Shown one piece after another: positions 26,354 through 35,735 of a DNA stretch of 64,000 bases. The notes under the pieces were generated by a model, which saw only the letters and a list, made by a program, of their open reading frames with translations, was not told the origin of the DNA and made no database searches. This DNA is from DATFCK01 sp963728975. Its GTDB lineage: Bacteria; Verrucomicrobiota; Verrucomicrobiia; Chthoniobacterales; UBA10450. Location: positions 1,240,001 through 1,304,000 of the forward strand of contig CAVSMF010000001.1 of the NCBI GenBank assembly GCA_963728975.1, written 5' to 3'. Each line of letters starts with the position of its first letter. The stretch's first letter is position 1. Both the position numbers and the translations under genes were made by a program.

Positions 26354-26590
26354 GAAGAGAACGCTCGCTGCGCTCGCTTTAGTTGAGAGTGTGGAGGAGG
26401 AGAGTGTGGAGGAGGATGGTGCAGGTAGCGGCGATTCACCGAATCGCCATTTGCGGCTAGTCGGGGTTGAGCGTTGAGCGTTGAGCGTTGAACGTTGAAC
26501 GTTGAGCGTTGAGCGTTGAGCGTTGAGCGTTGAACGCTGAACGCTGGAGCTCCCCAGGTGATTGGGTATTGGGATTTGGTGTTTCCCCGC
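26354..26590. repeat. composite intergenic repeat, third and longest copy
   Basis: It contains aacgctcgctgcgctcgctt, a 15-bp tandem pair around agagtgtggaggagg, a hairpin GGCGATTC/GAATCGCC (26430-26448) in a GTAGCGGCG-like setting, about eleven GTTGAGC/GTTGAAC heptamers (about 26465-26540), and the TGGAGCTCCCCAGGTGATTG module. It fills the space before the dipeptidase gene. Heptamer number may vary between strains. Confidence 0.75.
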
Positions 26591-26671
26591 TCTTCAGGCA
26601 CTCCCCAATCGCCCCTCCCCGTTTTCTACTTCCTAATTCCGTCTTCGTTTCCTACGTTCTACGTTATCGCC

Positions 26672-27800
26672 ATGGACCGCAGGAATTTCCTGATCAAATC
26701 CAGCATGGCTGCAACCGCCACCGCCCTGTCCTGGCCAGGCCCGGTGAGTGGCGAAACCGGGACAAACCTGGCCCGGATACGCCGGCGCAACCGTAATCGA
26801 CGCTTTGGGCGCGCCCGGCGGCGGCACATTCGGCGACCGGGTGCCGTTGACGGCGGCGAACATTGCCGACGTCAAAGCTTCCGGCATTACCGCAGTCAAT
26901 GTGACCGTGAGCGGTGTCGGCAGTTACGCCAGGGATTTTGAAGAGACATTGAAAAATATCGCCTATTGGGACGGCCAAATTGCGGCGCACCCGGACGCGT
27001 TAATGAAAGTGAAAGGAAGCGCCGATCTGGCTGGAGCCAAGCAGAACGCTCGTCTCGGTTTGATCTATGGATTTCAAGATGGGACACCGTTCGGTGAATC
27101 GTTAGACCGATTCGATCTTTTCCATGATCTGGGGGTGCGCATCATCCAGTTCACCTACAATCTGCGGAACCTGCTCGGTGACGGCTGCCTGGAACCGCGC
27201 AACGCCGGGCTCAGCTTGTTCGGGCGCGATCTGGTTGCGCGGCTGAACGAAAAGCGAGTCCTGATCGACCTGAGCCACTGCGGCCGGCGCACCACCCTGG
27301 AATCAATCGAGCGTTCCAGTCAGCCGGTGGCAATTACTCATGCCGGTTGCACCGCGATCGCCGATCTTCCCCGGAACAAGACGGACGAGGAGATGCGCCA
27401 ACTCGCCAATAAAGGCGGCGTGATCGGAATCTACTTGATGCCGTTTTTGCGGACGACCGGCCAGCCGATGGCCGCCGACGTCATCGAGCATCTCGAATAC
27501 GCGCTCAAAGTATGCGGCGAAGATCATGTCGGCATCGGCACCGATGGCGTCATTTCGGCGATCCATGTAACTCCGGAATTTCGTCAAAAATTCCGGGAAG
27601 AAATCGCCGGCCGCCGGAAGCGGGGGATTTCCGCGCCGGGCGAGCGGGAAGATGCGTTCACCTTTGTCCCCGATTTGAACACGCCGAGGCGTTTCGAGAC
27701 CCTGGCCTGTCTGCTGTCGAAGCGGGGCCATTCCGACACCCGGATAGCGAAAATCCTCGGCGGCAACTTCAACCGCCTGTTCAGGGAAGTTTGGGGATAG
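26672..27800 (+). CDS. membrane dipeptidase (peptidase M19) with apparent frameshift after the signal peptide
   Basis: From ATG 26672 one frame gives MDRRNFLIKSSMAATATALS, a Tat-like leader. The body is in another frame, readable from about 26748: AKPGQTWPGYAGATVIDALG, then LIYGFQDGTPFGESLDRFDL, VLIDLSHCG, VAITHAGC and DHVGIGTDGVIS. Removing one G from the GG in AGTGGCGAAA near 26752 joins leader and body into 375 residues. The expected metal-binding HxD near the start is replaced by DALGAPGG, as in a divergent M19 subfamily, so dipeptidase activity is not certain. It is convergent with a secreted metalloprotease. Confidence 0.8.
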
Positions 27801-27909
27801 CTCTGACGAACTGGAAGTTAGAAGTGAGGAGGTCGAAGACTCTCTAAGCGCGATGTTCGGCCGCCTCTCCCGATAGGTTTTCGGGGTTCGGCGTTTTCTG
27901 CACCCTCCC

Positions 27910-30393
27910 TTACTCCTCCGCCCCGATCGGCGATCCATCCGGAATCCGCGGCGGTTTCGGTATCTCGAGCGCTTTCGGGTCGCGCCGGAACTGATCGATC
28001 TGCGAGAGCAGATAGGCAGTCTGCGCTTTCTCCGCCGCATCGCTCGACGAAAGCGTTTTCCATCTCGTTTCCAGATCGGCAATCTCCTGTAAGGCGAAAG
28101 CGTTGACCTGCGGCTCAGTATCGCGATTGAGGGCAAGCTTAAGCAGGTGATTCAGGAACTGTTTTTCCAGGGCGCGCGCAATTTCCTTTTCCTTGCCTGT
28201 TTGCTTGGCCGTGCGCGCTGCCGTTTGCAAAATCTCATCGAAGAGCTCGTTCATCGACAGCCCTTTGGGCGTGTTGGCGTTCTGGGCCACGATCCGGGAT
28301 AGACGCTCCGGGTTGAACAGCAAATCAAGTTCGGCGTTGATCCAGCTCTCTGCCGCCGCCTTCGGATCGAACACCAGCCCTTCATGCGAATCGAACGATT
28401 CGCGATCGCGCGGATAACCGGGCGGACGCGGCGGCAGAAGCGCCACCAGTTTCGCCGGCATTTCGAGAAAATCAGGCTGCAAGGTTTGTAGGACGACGGC
28501 GAGCGCAGCGCGTTGCTGGTCCGGCGGAACCGGTTCGTTAGTCATCTGTCCATCGCCGCGCGCCGCATAAGTATAGTTCACCCCGCCCACCAGTTTCGTC
28601 GCAGCTTCCGCTTGGAAACGATGCATCAGGTAAACCGGCCCCAACACGTTTTCCAGTGTCGCCATCGGCGCGCCGGGCGGAATGTTCTTCTCGCCCAGGT
28701 GATTCAAGGCCAGCGCGCGCACCTTGATCAGGCGGCTCAATTCGTCCGTTGCCGATGCGCCATTGTCCCACAAGTGTGCAAACGGATTTGCGCTTCCGGG
28801 CGGCCGGGCATCGGCATCGGTCAAATAACGGAAACCTTTCGCGATGTTTTCGTTTAGAATCGCGGTTAGCCCGACAGACTCATTCGTCGCCGGCGAAAAA
28901 TCCTGGTAACCGTAAAGGATGGTCCGCTTGTCCCACCCGCCGATACCGGTGGCATAGGCGTGGCTCAAATCGATGTTTCCGTTCCGATCAATGGTGACCA
29001 CCGGCGGGGGATAATCCATTACCGAGGCGCGGTCCTGGGTGCTGGCGGCAAAGTTATGCTGCAATCCAAGGGTGTGGCCGACTTCGTGTGCCGCCAGTTG
29101 CCGCAGTCGGGCCAGGGACAGCTCGAGCAGGCGCGGATCGGGCGTCGCACCGTTGGCGTAAGCCTCGACCAATCCCTGGGCGATGAGAAAGTCCTGCCGC
29201 ACTCGCAGCGAGCCTAACGACACCTGGCCTTTGATGATCTCGCCCGTCCTTGGATCGATCACCGAGATGCCGTAAGACCAGCCCCGGGTCGCGCGGTGCA
29301 CCCATTCGATCACGTTGTAACGCAGGTCCATCGGATCGGCCCCTTCCGGCAACAGCTTTACCTGGAACGCATTCTTGTAACCGGCCGCTTCGAACGCCTG
29401 GTTCCACCACGACGCCCCTTCGATCAGGGCCGATCGAATCGGCTCCGGCGCGCCGCGGTCCACATAATAAACAATTGGTTGCACCGGCTCGCTTACGGCC
29501 GCGCCCGGGTCCTTCTTGCGCAGGCGATGCCGGATGATGAAGCGCTTCACCAGCGGATCCTGAATCGGCGTCGCATAGTCCGCGTAGGTCATCAGGAAAT
29601 AGCCGCAGCGCGGATCGAAGGCCCGCGGTTGATATTGATCGTCCGGCAACTCGACGAAGGAATGATGCTCGCGCACCGTCACCGCTTCCGGAACCGGAGT
29701 GACCGACCGAATCCATTTTCCAGTGGGCTCACCCGCCAAAGTCAAGGTCGCCTCAAACTCGGTGTTCTTGGGGAAATTTTTCGTGAACGGCAGATAGATC
29801 GCCGACCGCGCCTCATCGACTTTATATTTCCCCTGTTTCTTTTCCTTCAGTTTCTCGGCCACGCCGTGCGCGTCATTCAGCAGGAACGGGGTCGCATCGA
29901 TCAGGGCATGGCCATTCTCTTCCGCCTCGATTTTAAACCCCCAAAGCACCGAGCGAGCGAACGCTTCCTCGACCGCGCGCTGTTCATCGACATTTTTCGT
30001 GACCGCACGAAAAGCAAGGTTCCGCTCGATCAGAAGGACCTTCGGCCCCACTCGCTCGAACTTCACCAGGTGCTCCGGATGAACGAACTCGCTATCGAGA
30101 TCGCCGAACTGGCCCCGATCCAATCCGATATCGTTTGAGCCGACGCCGGCCGCGAGCGAAACGACGTAGAGGAATTCGGCGTCGAACTTCGGAATCTCGA
30201 GCCACACCTTCCCGGCCCGCGCGTCCCAATAGATGTTGAAGAAGCCCGGCATCGCCTGCATCCCGCGCGTTTTTTGCGCGATCGTCGGCAACGGCTTATT
30301 TTCATCGTCCTCGTTAGGCTGATTTTTCTTCGCGGCAGGAGCGGACGACGAAAGGAGGGCTGCGACGGCAAGGCCAAGATAAAGAGTGCGCAT
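27910..30393 (-). CDS. secreted zinc-dependent metalloprotease (DUF5117/DUF4953 type)
   Basis: This 827-residue protein has a signal peptide (MRTLYLGLAVAALLSSSAPA). It follows the DUF5118-DUF5117-DUF4953 plan: GFFNIYWDARAGKVWLEIPK near residue 55, FDAEFLYVVSLAAGVGSNDI, and the zinc-protease motif AAHEVGHTLGLQHNFAAS near 435-450. YPPPVVTIDRNGNIDLSHAY and GGWDKRTILYGY follow. The HExxHxxxxxH ligands are intact, so it is probably an active exported metalloprotease. No natural substrate is known. The convergent dipeptidase could act on its products, as an inference. Confidence 0.9.
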   Translation of the reverse strand: MRTLYLGLAVAALLSSSAPAAKKNQPNEDDENKPLPTIAQKTRGMQAMPGFFNIYWDARAGKVWLEIPKFDAEFLYVVSLAAGVGSNDIGLDRGQFGDLDSEFVHPEHLVKFERVGPKVLLIERNLAFRAVTKNVDEQRAVEEAFARSVLWGFKIEAEENGHALIDATPFLLNDAHGVAEKLKEKKQGKYKVDEARSAIYLPFTKNFPKNTEFEATLTLAGEPTGKWIRSVTPVPEAVTVREHHSFVELPDDQYQPRAFDPRCGYFLMTYADYATPIQDPLVKRFIIRHRLRKKDPGAAVSEPVQPIVYYVDRGAPEPIRSALIEGASWWNQAFEAAGYKNAFQVKLLPEGADPMDLRYNVIEWVHRATRGWSYGISVIDPRTGEIIKGQVSLGSLRVRQDFLIAQGLVEAYANGATPDPRLLELSLARLRQLAAHEVGHTLGLQHNFAASTQDRASVMDYPPPVVTIDRNGNIDLSHAYATGIGGWDKRTILYGYQDFSPATNESVGLTAILNENIAKGFRYLTDADARPPGSANPFAHLWDNGASATDELSRLIKVRALALNHLGEKNIPPGAPMATLENVLGPVYLMHRFQAEAATKLVGGVNYTYAARGDGQMTNEPVPPDQQRAALAVVLQTLQPDFLEMPAKLVALLPPRPPGYPRDRESFDSHEGLVFDPKAAAESWINAELDLLFNPERLSRIVAQNANTPKGLSMNELFDEILQTAARTAKQTGKEKEIARALEKQFLNHLLKLALNRDTEPQVNAFALQEIADLETRWKTLSSSDAAEKAQTAYLLSQIDQFRRDPKALEIPKPPRIPDGSPIGAEE

Positions 30394-30570
30394 TGGAGAT
30401 CGAATGTAGTGCGCTCTAGGCTGGATGCCAGATGCTGGATGCTGAATGCCCGTTTGCCATCGCCAGGCCGCCCCAAGCTGAATTGGGGTGTTCGTAAAGG
30501 GGGAATCTCTGCGCGCGACCGTTTCCCCTAATCCCCAATCCCCTTCATTCTTCCCCTTAAGCCTCCGTGC

Positions 30571-31575
30571 TCATGTCAAAACATAACGTCCGGACTTCTT
30601 CGTTCCAATCCGCCGGACCAGTCCGGCCTCAATCAACGGTCGCAGCAAATCGAGCGCGCCTTGTTTCGAGACACCCACCGCATCCCAAATCTGGCGCGGG
30701 GTCATCGCTCTGTGCTCGCGCAGGAGATGAAGCAGTTGCTCTTGTCTCGGACGAAGGACCAGCTTCGCCGAGCCGGAGCGCGCTGTCAGTTTCTGGATCC
30801 GGGTCCAGACTCGCTCCAGCGTTACCCGAAGTCCTTCCGCGCTGTATTCGAGCCAGGTCGTGAGCCCGCCCTTTTCCTGCTGCACTTTTTCCAAGGCAGC
30901 GTAATAACGCGGACGATCCTCCCAATAGAATTCGTCGATCGAAAAAATGTGATGGCTGTCGAAGCCGCGCCGGTACAACTCCCACAAACTGAGCATGCGT
31001 CCGGTGCGTCCGTTGCCGTCGGCAAATGGGTGGATGGTTTCAAATTGATGATGCACGATGGCGGCGCTCACAATTGGAGAAAGCGTGGCCGCTTCCTGGT
31101 CCCACCATTCCAGCAAATCCGACATCATCGGACGGACGTCCTCAGGGCGCGGCGCGATGTAATCTCCGACTTTGACACGGATCGTGCGGTACTCGCCCGC
31201 TTTCCCCTGGTCCATCACTTTGTCGGCCATGATCCGGTGCAGCTTTAACACCTCCGCCTGACCGATCGCCCGGCGTTTGGCGTTCTTCTCCACAAACCGC
31301 AGACCGGCGAAATAATTCGCAATTTCCCGCCGGGGCCGTTGGGCCAGGGGCGGAATTTCCCGGCCTTCCTCGATTGCGCGCACCTGTTCCAGGGTCAGGG
31401 GGTTGCCTTCAATCGCGGTTGAAGAGTGGGCATTGCGGATGCGAGTATCTTTTTGGAGGGCGGGGATCCAGGGGACCTGGACGGCGGCGGCCAGAATCCG
31501 TTCCCGGAGAGCGGCGATCTGTTCCACTTCGGAAAGGAGAGCGGGGGTGATGGTATAAACGGGATTGAAACTCAC
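30571..31575 (-). CDS. Fic-domain protein with winged-helix C-terminus
   Basis: The 334-residue Fic enzyme has the active-site motif HPFADGNGRTGR at residues 182-193, which usually transfers AMP or a related group to target proteins. The autoinhibitory motif SSTAIEGN at 51-58 lies N-terminal, as in class II Fic proteins that are kept off until the helix moves. The C-terminus (from about 265) reads LRPRQEQLLHLLREHRAMTP and RQIWDAVGVSKQGALDLLRP, a winged helix. It may bind DNA at its own promoter. No toxin-antitoxin partner lies beside it. Targets are unknown. Confidence 0.92.
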   Translation of the reverse strand: MSFNPVYTITPALLSEVEQIAALRERILAAAVQVPWIPALQKDTRIRNAHSSTAIEGNPLTLEQVRAIEEGREIPPLAQRPRREIANYFAGLRFVEKNAKRRAIGQAEVLKLHRIMADKVMDQGKAGEYRTIRVKVGDYIAPRPEDVRPMMSDLLEWWDQEAATLSPIVSAAIVHHQFETIHPFADGNGRTGRMLSLWELYRRGFDSHHIFSIDEFYWEDRPRYYAALEKVQQEKGGLTTWLEYSAEGLRVTLERVWTRIQKLTARSGSAKLVLRPRQEQLLHLLREHRAMTPRQIWDAVGVSKQGALDLLRPLIEAGLVRRIGTKKSGRYVLT

Positions 31576-31581
31576 AGCCTG

Positions 31582-31691
31582 TAAGTCAAGCGTAAGTCAA
31601 GTTATTAGTCAAGCCTCACTCTCCCGCCGCCCTAACCCCGATCATCAACCCTCGCTGCCATTGGTCAAGCGTAAGTCAAGTATTCAGTCAA
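31582..31691. repeat. pair of direct repeats GTCAAGCGTAAGTCAAG
   Basis: The 17-mer GTCAAGCGTAAGTCAAG occurs at 31585-31601 and again at 31664-31680, each followed by a tatt(c)agtcaa-like tail. The shorter unit gtcaag recurs between and around them. The pair sits upstream of both the Fic gene and the MddA-like gene and could be iterated regulator sites or decayed repeats. Confidence 0.55.
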
Positions 31692-31822
31692 CCGCCCCCC
31701 CCCGTGGGAAACGGGCCCAGGAAAAAACTCGCGTCAGGCTGGACAAGGCGGCACAATCAGTTGCGGAGCCCGTCTCCAAGTGGTTGTTGGCTCCTGGTTT
31801 AACTTGATTCGGAGGAAATGCC

Positions 31823-32557
31823 ATGATCTTTCGCGCTCTGGCCGTCATCTACGGGCTGGTCAGTTATGTTCTCTTCCTCGTCGCCTTTTTGTATGCAATC
31901 GGATTTGTCGGCGATCTCATCGTGCCCAAGTCGATCGACTCGCCCCCGGCCGGGCCCCCTGGGCATGCCCTCCTGATCGACGCGCTCCTGCTCGGGCTCT
32001 TTGCCGTGCAACATAGCGTCATGGCCCGCCCCGGTTTTAAGCAATGGTGGACCCGGATCGTGCCCCAACCGATCGAACGCAGCACCTATGTGTTGCTGGC
32101 CAGCCTCATTCTGTTGCTGCTCTTTTGGCAATGGCGACCGATGCTCGGGGTGGTGTGGGAAACGTCGAACCCCGCCGCCCGCATCATTCTTCAGGCGCTT
32201 TTTTGGCTGGGGTGGTTCATCGTGCTGCTGAGCACATTCCTCATCAGCCATTTCGATCTTTTCGGGCTGCGCCAAGTCTACCTGCATCAACGCGGTGTGC
32301 CTTATACCAACCCACAGTTTCGCAAGCTGCTGTTTTACAAGATTGTCCGCCATCCGATCATGCTCGGGTTCATCATCGCCTTCTGGGCTACCCCCCGGAT
32401 GTCGACCGGGCATCTGCTCTTTGCCGTCGCCACCACAGCTTATATTCTGATCGCGTTGCAATTTGAGGAGCACGACCTGGTGACGGTCCACGGCGAGGCT
32501 TACAAGGATTACCAGCGCGAGGTGTCGATGCTGTTTCCTGTTCCCAAGCGGAAGTAA
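31823..32557 (+). CDS. MddA-like (methanethiol S-methyltransferase family) membrane protein
   Basis: The 244-residue integral membrane protein has five or six helices. Matches to the MddA/NnrU-like group are FVGDLIVPKSIDS near residue 28, LLLGLFAVQHSVMARPGFKQ near 56, ISHFDLFGLRQVYLHQRG, FYKIVRHPIMLGFIIAFWAT and the end ALQFEEHDLVTVHGEAYKDY. MddA uses SAM to methylate methanethiol to dimethyl sulfide in some soil bacteria. The overall pattern supports that family, but substrate identity needs biochemical proof. The ATG is preceded by gaggaaatgcc, a reasonable ribosome site. Confidence 0.75.
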   Translation: MIFRALAVIYGLVSYVLFLVAFLYAIGFVGDLIVPKSIDSPPAGPPGHALLIDALLLGLFAVQHSVMARPGFKQWWTRIVPQPIERSTYVLLASLILLLLFWQWRPMLGVVWETSNPAARIILQALFWLGWFIVLLSTFLISHFDLFGLRQVYLHQRGVPYTNPQFRKLLFYKIVRHPIMLGFIIAFWATPRMSTGHLLFAVATTAYILIALQFEEHDLVTVHGEAYKDYQREVSMLFPVPKRK

Positions 32558-32664
32558 CCAAGGGGCGGGGTCAGAGGGCGGAAGTCACAAGTCAGCAGCC
32601 ACGGAAACAGCTCTAAGCCGCCGAAATTTTGGATTAAGTCGCCACCGTGGATCCGGTCGTTTTC

Positions 32665-33657
32665 CTAACGGGTAAAAGTCTCAAATCGTTTATCGAAAGC
32701 GGCCAGGTCGCGGAAGTCCTGGCCGTAAACTTCCACGAGCGCCTGCTGGGCAGCCACGCCATCGAGCAGGCGATCGACGAACTTGGGAAACAATTCGGCC
32801 GGATACTTGGCGAAGAGATAACGGACAAACTTTGTGCTGGTGTCGTATACAGGCGCGACACTCGAACCGTGTTCGGGATATCGGGTGACGGCGAGCAGCT
32901 CCGCCACGGTCATGGTGGGCGAGCGCAGCATGCGCGGATTGGCTCCGGGCGCCAGTCCGCGTCGCACCGCGCCACAAGCCTCGGCCATATAATCGGCGAA
33001 ACCTTCGTTTAACCAGAGCGGCCAGCGGCGTTCGCCATAAATACGCGCGACAACGGCATGAGCGGTTTCATGGGCCAAAGTGTGCGACTCGAAACCCATA
33101 CCGGTCCCATGAACATTCAAGAACAACTCGTCGCCCACCGCAAAACTGTGTGACCACTTCCTCTGGTGGGCTTCGGTAACAAATGCCTGCCATTCCCGGT
33201 TATCCTGAAAGACGTAGACGTGTGATTTTCGGGCGTATTGTTCCCTGGTTGCGCCTAACGTTTTGGCCACGTACCAGAGGTCGAACTCGATCTCGCGGGC
33301 GATCTGGAGCGCATCACTGAAATTTCGATAGTGAATGATGAAATTTTCGGTCTCGCCGTGGTACCAGCCCCTCGGATTCATGGCCAGGGCCTGGCTGCCG
33401 AGATTACTGATGTTCCCGTTGGATAGAGTTGCCCAACTCTTCTGACGCAGGGGAGCAGCGAGCGGAGGGGACGTCGCGTTCGGCGGCGACGGGCGGGCCG
33501 GGGCCAACCCGAGCGATCCGGCCGGGGATGGTGAAGAAAATGGCCAGTCTTTCGTCTGGGCTAGGAGCGGCCCGCAACAAGACGTCGCCGCGAAGAGGGT
33601 AACGATCAACCGGGGGATATCGGGATAAGAGCGGGCTCCGATCTGCACCTTACACAT
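32665..33657 (-). CDS. secreted gluzincin (peptidase MA-like, DUF1570-type)
   Basis: From the ATG at 33657 the protein is 330 residues with an N-terminal hydrophobic segment (LIVTLFAATSCCGPLLAQ) and a proline-rich stretch. The protease-like domain has NPRGWYHGETENFIIHYRN near residue 95, the zinc motif LAHETAHAVV near 194, and the downstream glutamate in LWLNEGFADYMAEACG. These are hallmarks of MA-clan HExxH enzymes with a second E ligand (gluzincins). The protein is probably periplasmic or surface-bound. Targets unknown. It lies convergent to the MddA-like gene. Confidence 0.8.
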   Translation of the reverse strand: MCKVQIGARSYPDIPRLIVTLFAATSCCGPLLAQTKDWPFSSPSPAGSLGLAPARPSPPNATSPPLAAPLRQKSWATLSNGNISNLGSQALAMNPRGWYHGETENFIIHYRNFSDALQIAREIEFDLWYVAKTLGATREQYARKSHVYVFQDNREWQAFVTEAHQRKWSHSFAVGDELFLNVHGTGMGFESHTLAHETAHAVVARIYGERRWPLWLNEGFADYMAEACGAVRRGLAPGANPRMLRSPTMTVAELLAVTRYPEHGSSVAPVYDTSTKFVRYLFAKYPAELFPKFVDRLLDGVAAQQALVEVYGQDFRDLAAFDKRFETFTR

Positions 33658-33833
33658 TACGATTAGCCAGGAAAAATCGCGACTACCACCCGGTCTCGAA
33701 ATCTTTCCGACTGAAAATACGAACAGTTTCGCAGACAAGCTAACTGAGTTGCATGCCGGCGGTCAGACGCCAGGAGTAAAAGTCTGGTTTCCGGAGTTAA
33801 GGCCGGACGCGGCCGCCTTCAGGGCGCACTGGT

Positions 33834-34205
33834 TTAGACGTCGTCTTCCAGATCGGCGATCATTTCGCGCAGCTCCGTTGAATCGAACGGTTTGCCCACA
33901 ACTTCGTCCACCGCCAATTCCTCGTAGGTGCCGATGTTTTCCGCCGAAAGATGGGCGGAGAGAACGACAATCTTCCCCTTATAGTTGCCGGCCCGAAGCT
34001 TTCTCACCAACTCCAGCCCGCCGGAACGCGGCATGCGATGATCGGTAATGACGACATCAAACTTCTGTTTCGCCACCATGGCCAGAGCTTCTTGTCCGTC
34101 TCTGGCGACAACAATCTTCCGATGTGGCGCCTCCAGGACGTAGGCGATTGACTCGCCAATGATTGGCTCGTCGTCGACCCCTAGAATGCGCAATTTCTTT
34201 TTCAT
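33834..34205 (-). CDS. single-domain response regulator
   Basis: From ATG 34205 the protein is 123 residues, just a CheY-like receiver. Residues are the acidic pair in ILGVDDEPIIGES, the phosphorylation site in FDVVITDHRMPRSGG (aspartate near 55), the switch threonine/serine region VVLSAHLSA, and the lysine in VVGKPFDSTEL. No output domain follows, so it must act by protein contact. No histidine kinase is adjacent. The upstream open frame to 34664 is not coding. Confidence 0.88.
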   Translation of the reverse strand: MKKKLRILGVDDEPIIGESIAYVLEAPHRKIVVARDGQEALAMVAKQKFDVVITDHRMPRSGGLELVRKLRAGNYKGKIVVLSAHLSAENIGTYEELAVDEVVGKPFDSTELREMIADLEDDV

Positions 34206-34442
34206 CGGAACAGCTCGTTTGCGACTGACTGCGCCGGGGTAAGAGCATGGCTTGGGCCCAAATAGTTCCAGGGGGAATCCTGACAGCCAAGTGCTGCCCG
34301 GGTTTGATGTGATCACCTTGGCAACACCGGCGGTAGGGCGAATCCGTCCTCCGGCGGACCGGTTGTTCCTTAATCGTTCCCGGTAGCTGGAGAGCAGACG
34401 GGGCATTGCCAGGATCGGCCACTTACGATAGTAACGCGGGAG

Positions 34443-35156
34443 ATGAACGATCAGCAGCCACCGAAACAAGGAATGGGCTGTTTCGCCCGGGGCTGCCTGA
34501 TTCTGGTTATCGTTTCCCTGTTTCTCCTTATCGCAGGAGGTATCGGTGGTTGGTGGATCTACGGCAAAGCAATCAGCAGTTTCACTTCCGATCACCCGGC
34601 TAACATCCAGGTTGATCAGCCAACCAGCGCCGCATTCCAACAGGCTGAGGCCAAGCTCGCTCAATTGCGAAGCGCGGTCAGAAACAAGACGGAAACAACG
34701 ACCGAATTTTCCGCAGCCGATCTGAATGCCTTGATCGCGCGGGATCCAGCCTTCGCCGGTGTTCGCGGCAAAATGCGAGTCAACATGGTTGGCGACGAAA
34801 TGATACTCGATCTGAGCGTCCCCCTCGACACCATCACCCTTCCGAAATTAAAAGGCCGCTGGTTCGATGGCCGGGCACAATTCCAATTTGTCTACGATCT
34901 TGGACAATTTTCCTTCACCGCCCATTGGCTGGAGGCAAAGGGGCACCGAATCGAAAGCAATGGTTCTCCGGGGTTCAGTTCGTCATTCCTGCAAAGCTTC
35001 GGTCTGTCGTTCACAAAAAGCTTCAATCAATCCTTCCACCAGGCGGAAGAGAAAAACGAACAAGGCCGCGGCTTTTGGAAACAGATCAAGACCCTATCGG
35101 TCCAAAACGGCCAACTGGTGGTGATCACTCAAGCAAGTGTGAGTGACCGGCGATAA
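34443..35156 (+). CDS. membrane-anchored protein, unknown function
   Basis: The 237-residue protein has one membrane helix at residues 18-39 (GCLILVIVSLFLLIAGGIGGW) near the N-terminus. A soluble domain follows, with TTEFSAADLNALIARDPAFA, LSVPLDTITLPKLKGRWFDG, and an end ending KTLSVQNGQLVVITQ. No family was recognised, although the beta-rich body looks like a lipid- or ligand-binding fold. It is divergent from the receiver at 33834-34205 with 237 bp between them. Confidence 0.6.
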   Translation: MNDQQPPKQGMGCFARGCLILVIVSLFLLIAGGIGGWWIYGKAISSFTSDHPANIQVDQPTSAAFQQAEAKLAQLRSAVRNKTETTTEFSAADLNALIARDPAFAGVRGKMRVNMVGDEMILDLSVPLDTITLPKLKGRWFDGRAQFQFVYDLGQFSFTAHWLEAKGHRIESNGSPGFSSSFLQSFGLSFTKSFNQSFHQAEEKNEQGRGFWKQIKTLSVQNGQLVVITQASVSDRR

Positions 35157-35312
35157 CCAATCAGGAACCCGGGAAAGCAGGAAAAACCCTGGACGGGATT
35201 CGCACGATTTTATTCCGGGCGAGTTCATCTCCCCACTTTCCGTCAGCGAGGAAGGAGCGGCTCTTTGCAGCCAGGGGACCCATGGAGGCATGGGTGGTGC
35301 TTCAACTGCGGC

Positions 35313-35735
35313 GTGGTCTTCCAACTCGTTTACCGGAGCACGGCCAACCAGGAGTTTTGGCCAAATGATCTTTTCGCGCTGGTGGAAAAGGCTCGCACCA
35401 AAAATGCCGCCCGCGACATCAGCGGGATGCTGCTATTTCACAAGAACCAATTCCTGCAATTGCTGGAAGGGCCCGAGGCAGCGGTTCGCGCCTGTTTCGC
35501 GGTCATTCAGCGCGACCCGAGGCATCGTGACATCAAGGTGCTGTTGACTGAGGAAGTGGCGGAGCGCTCATTCCCGGAATGGACGATGGGGCTCGAGCGC
35601 ATTTCCGACGCGTGGAGCCTGCCGCGGGCGTGGTCCACTGTGTTGGAGGATGAACCGATCCTGCCCGGTCAGGGCGACGCGGCTGCGAAAGATTTGCTTC
35701 TGAGCTTTCGGCACGTCGCGACGGAAAATCCCTGA
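35313..35735 (+). CDS. BLUF-domain photoreceptor, stand-alone
   Basis: A GTG at 35313 gives about 140 residues beginning MVFQLVYRSTANQEF, the usual BLUF start. The flavin-binding tyrosine (LVYRS) and the Asn/Gln pair in KNAARDISGMLLFHKNQFLQ are present. LLEGPEAAVRACFAVIQRD and the late SFPEWTMG with its tryptophan/methionine complete the domain. BLUF proteins bind FAD and sense blue light. With no attached output domain it must signal through a partner. The longer TTG-started reading lacks support. Confidence 0.88.
   Translation: MVFQLVYRSTANQEFWPNDLFALVEKARTKNAARDISGMLLFHKNQFLQLLEGPEAAVRACFAVIQRDPRHRDIKVLLTEEVAERSFPEWTMGLERISDAWSLPRAWSTVLEDEPILPGQGDAAAKDLLLSFRHVATENP

Noticed and set aside
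26465..26545. Heptamer array considered as a CRISPR
   Set aside because: The units are only 7 bp, directly adjacent without spacers, and no cas genes are near.
29054..29716. Second long frame inside the secreted metalloprotease gene
   Set aside because: The other frame holds the signal peptide, DUF5117 text and HEVGHTLGLQH continuously, so no frameshift or second gene is needed.
34206..34664. Upstream extension of the receiver at 33834
   Set aside because: It overlaps the divergent gene at 34443 and lacks any domain; the receiver starts properly at 34205.
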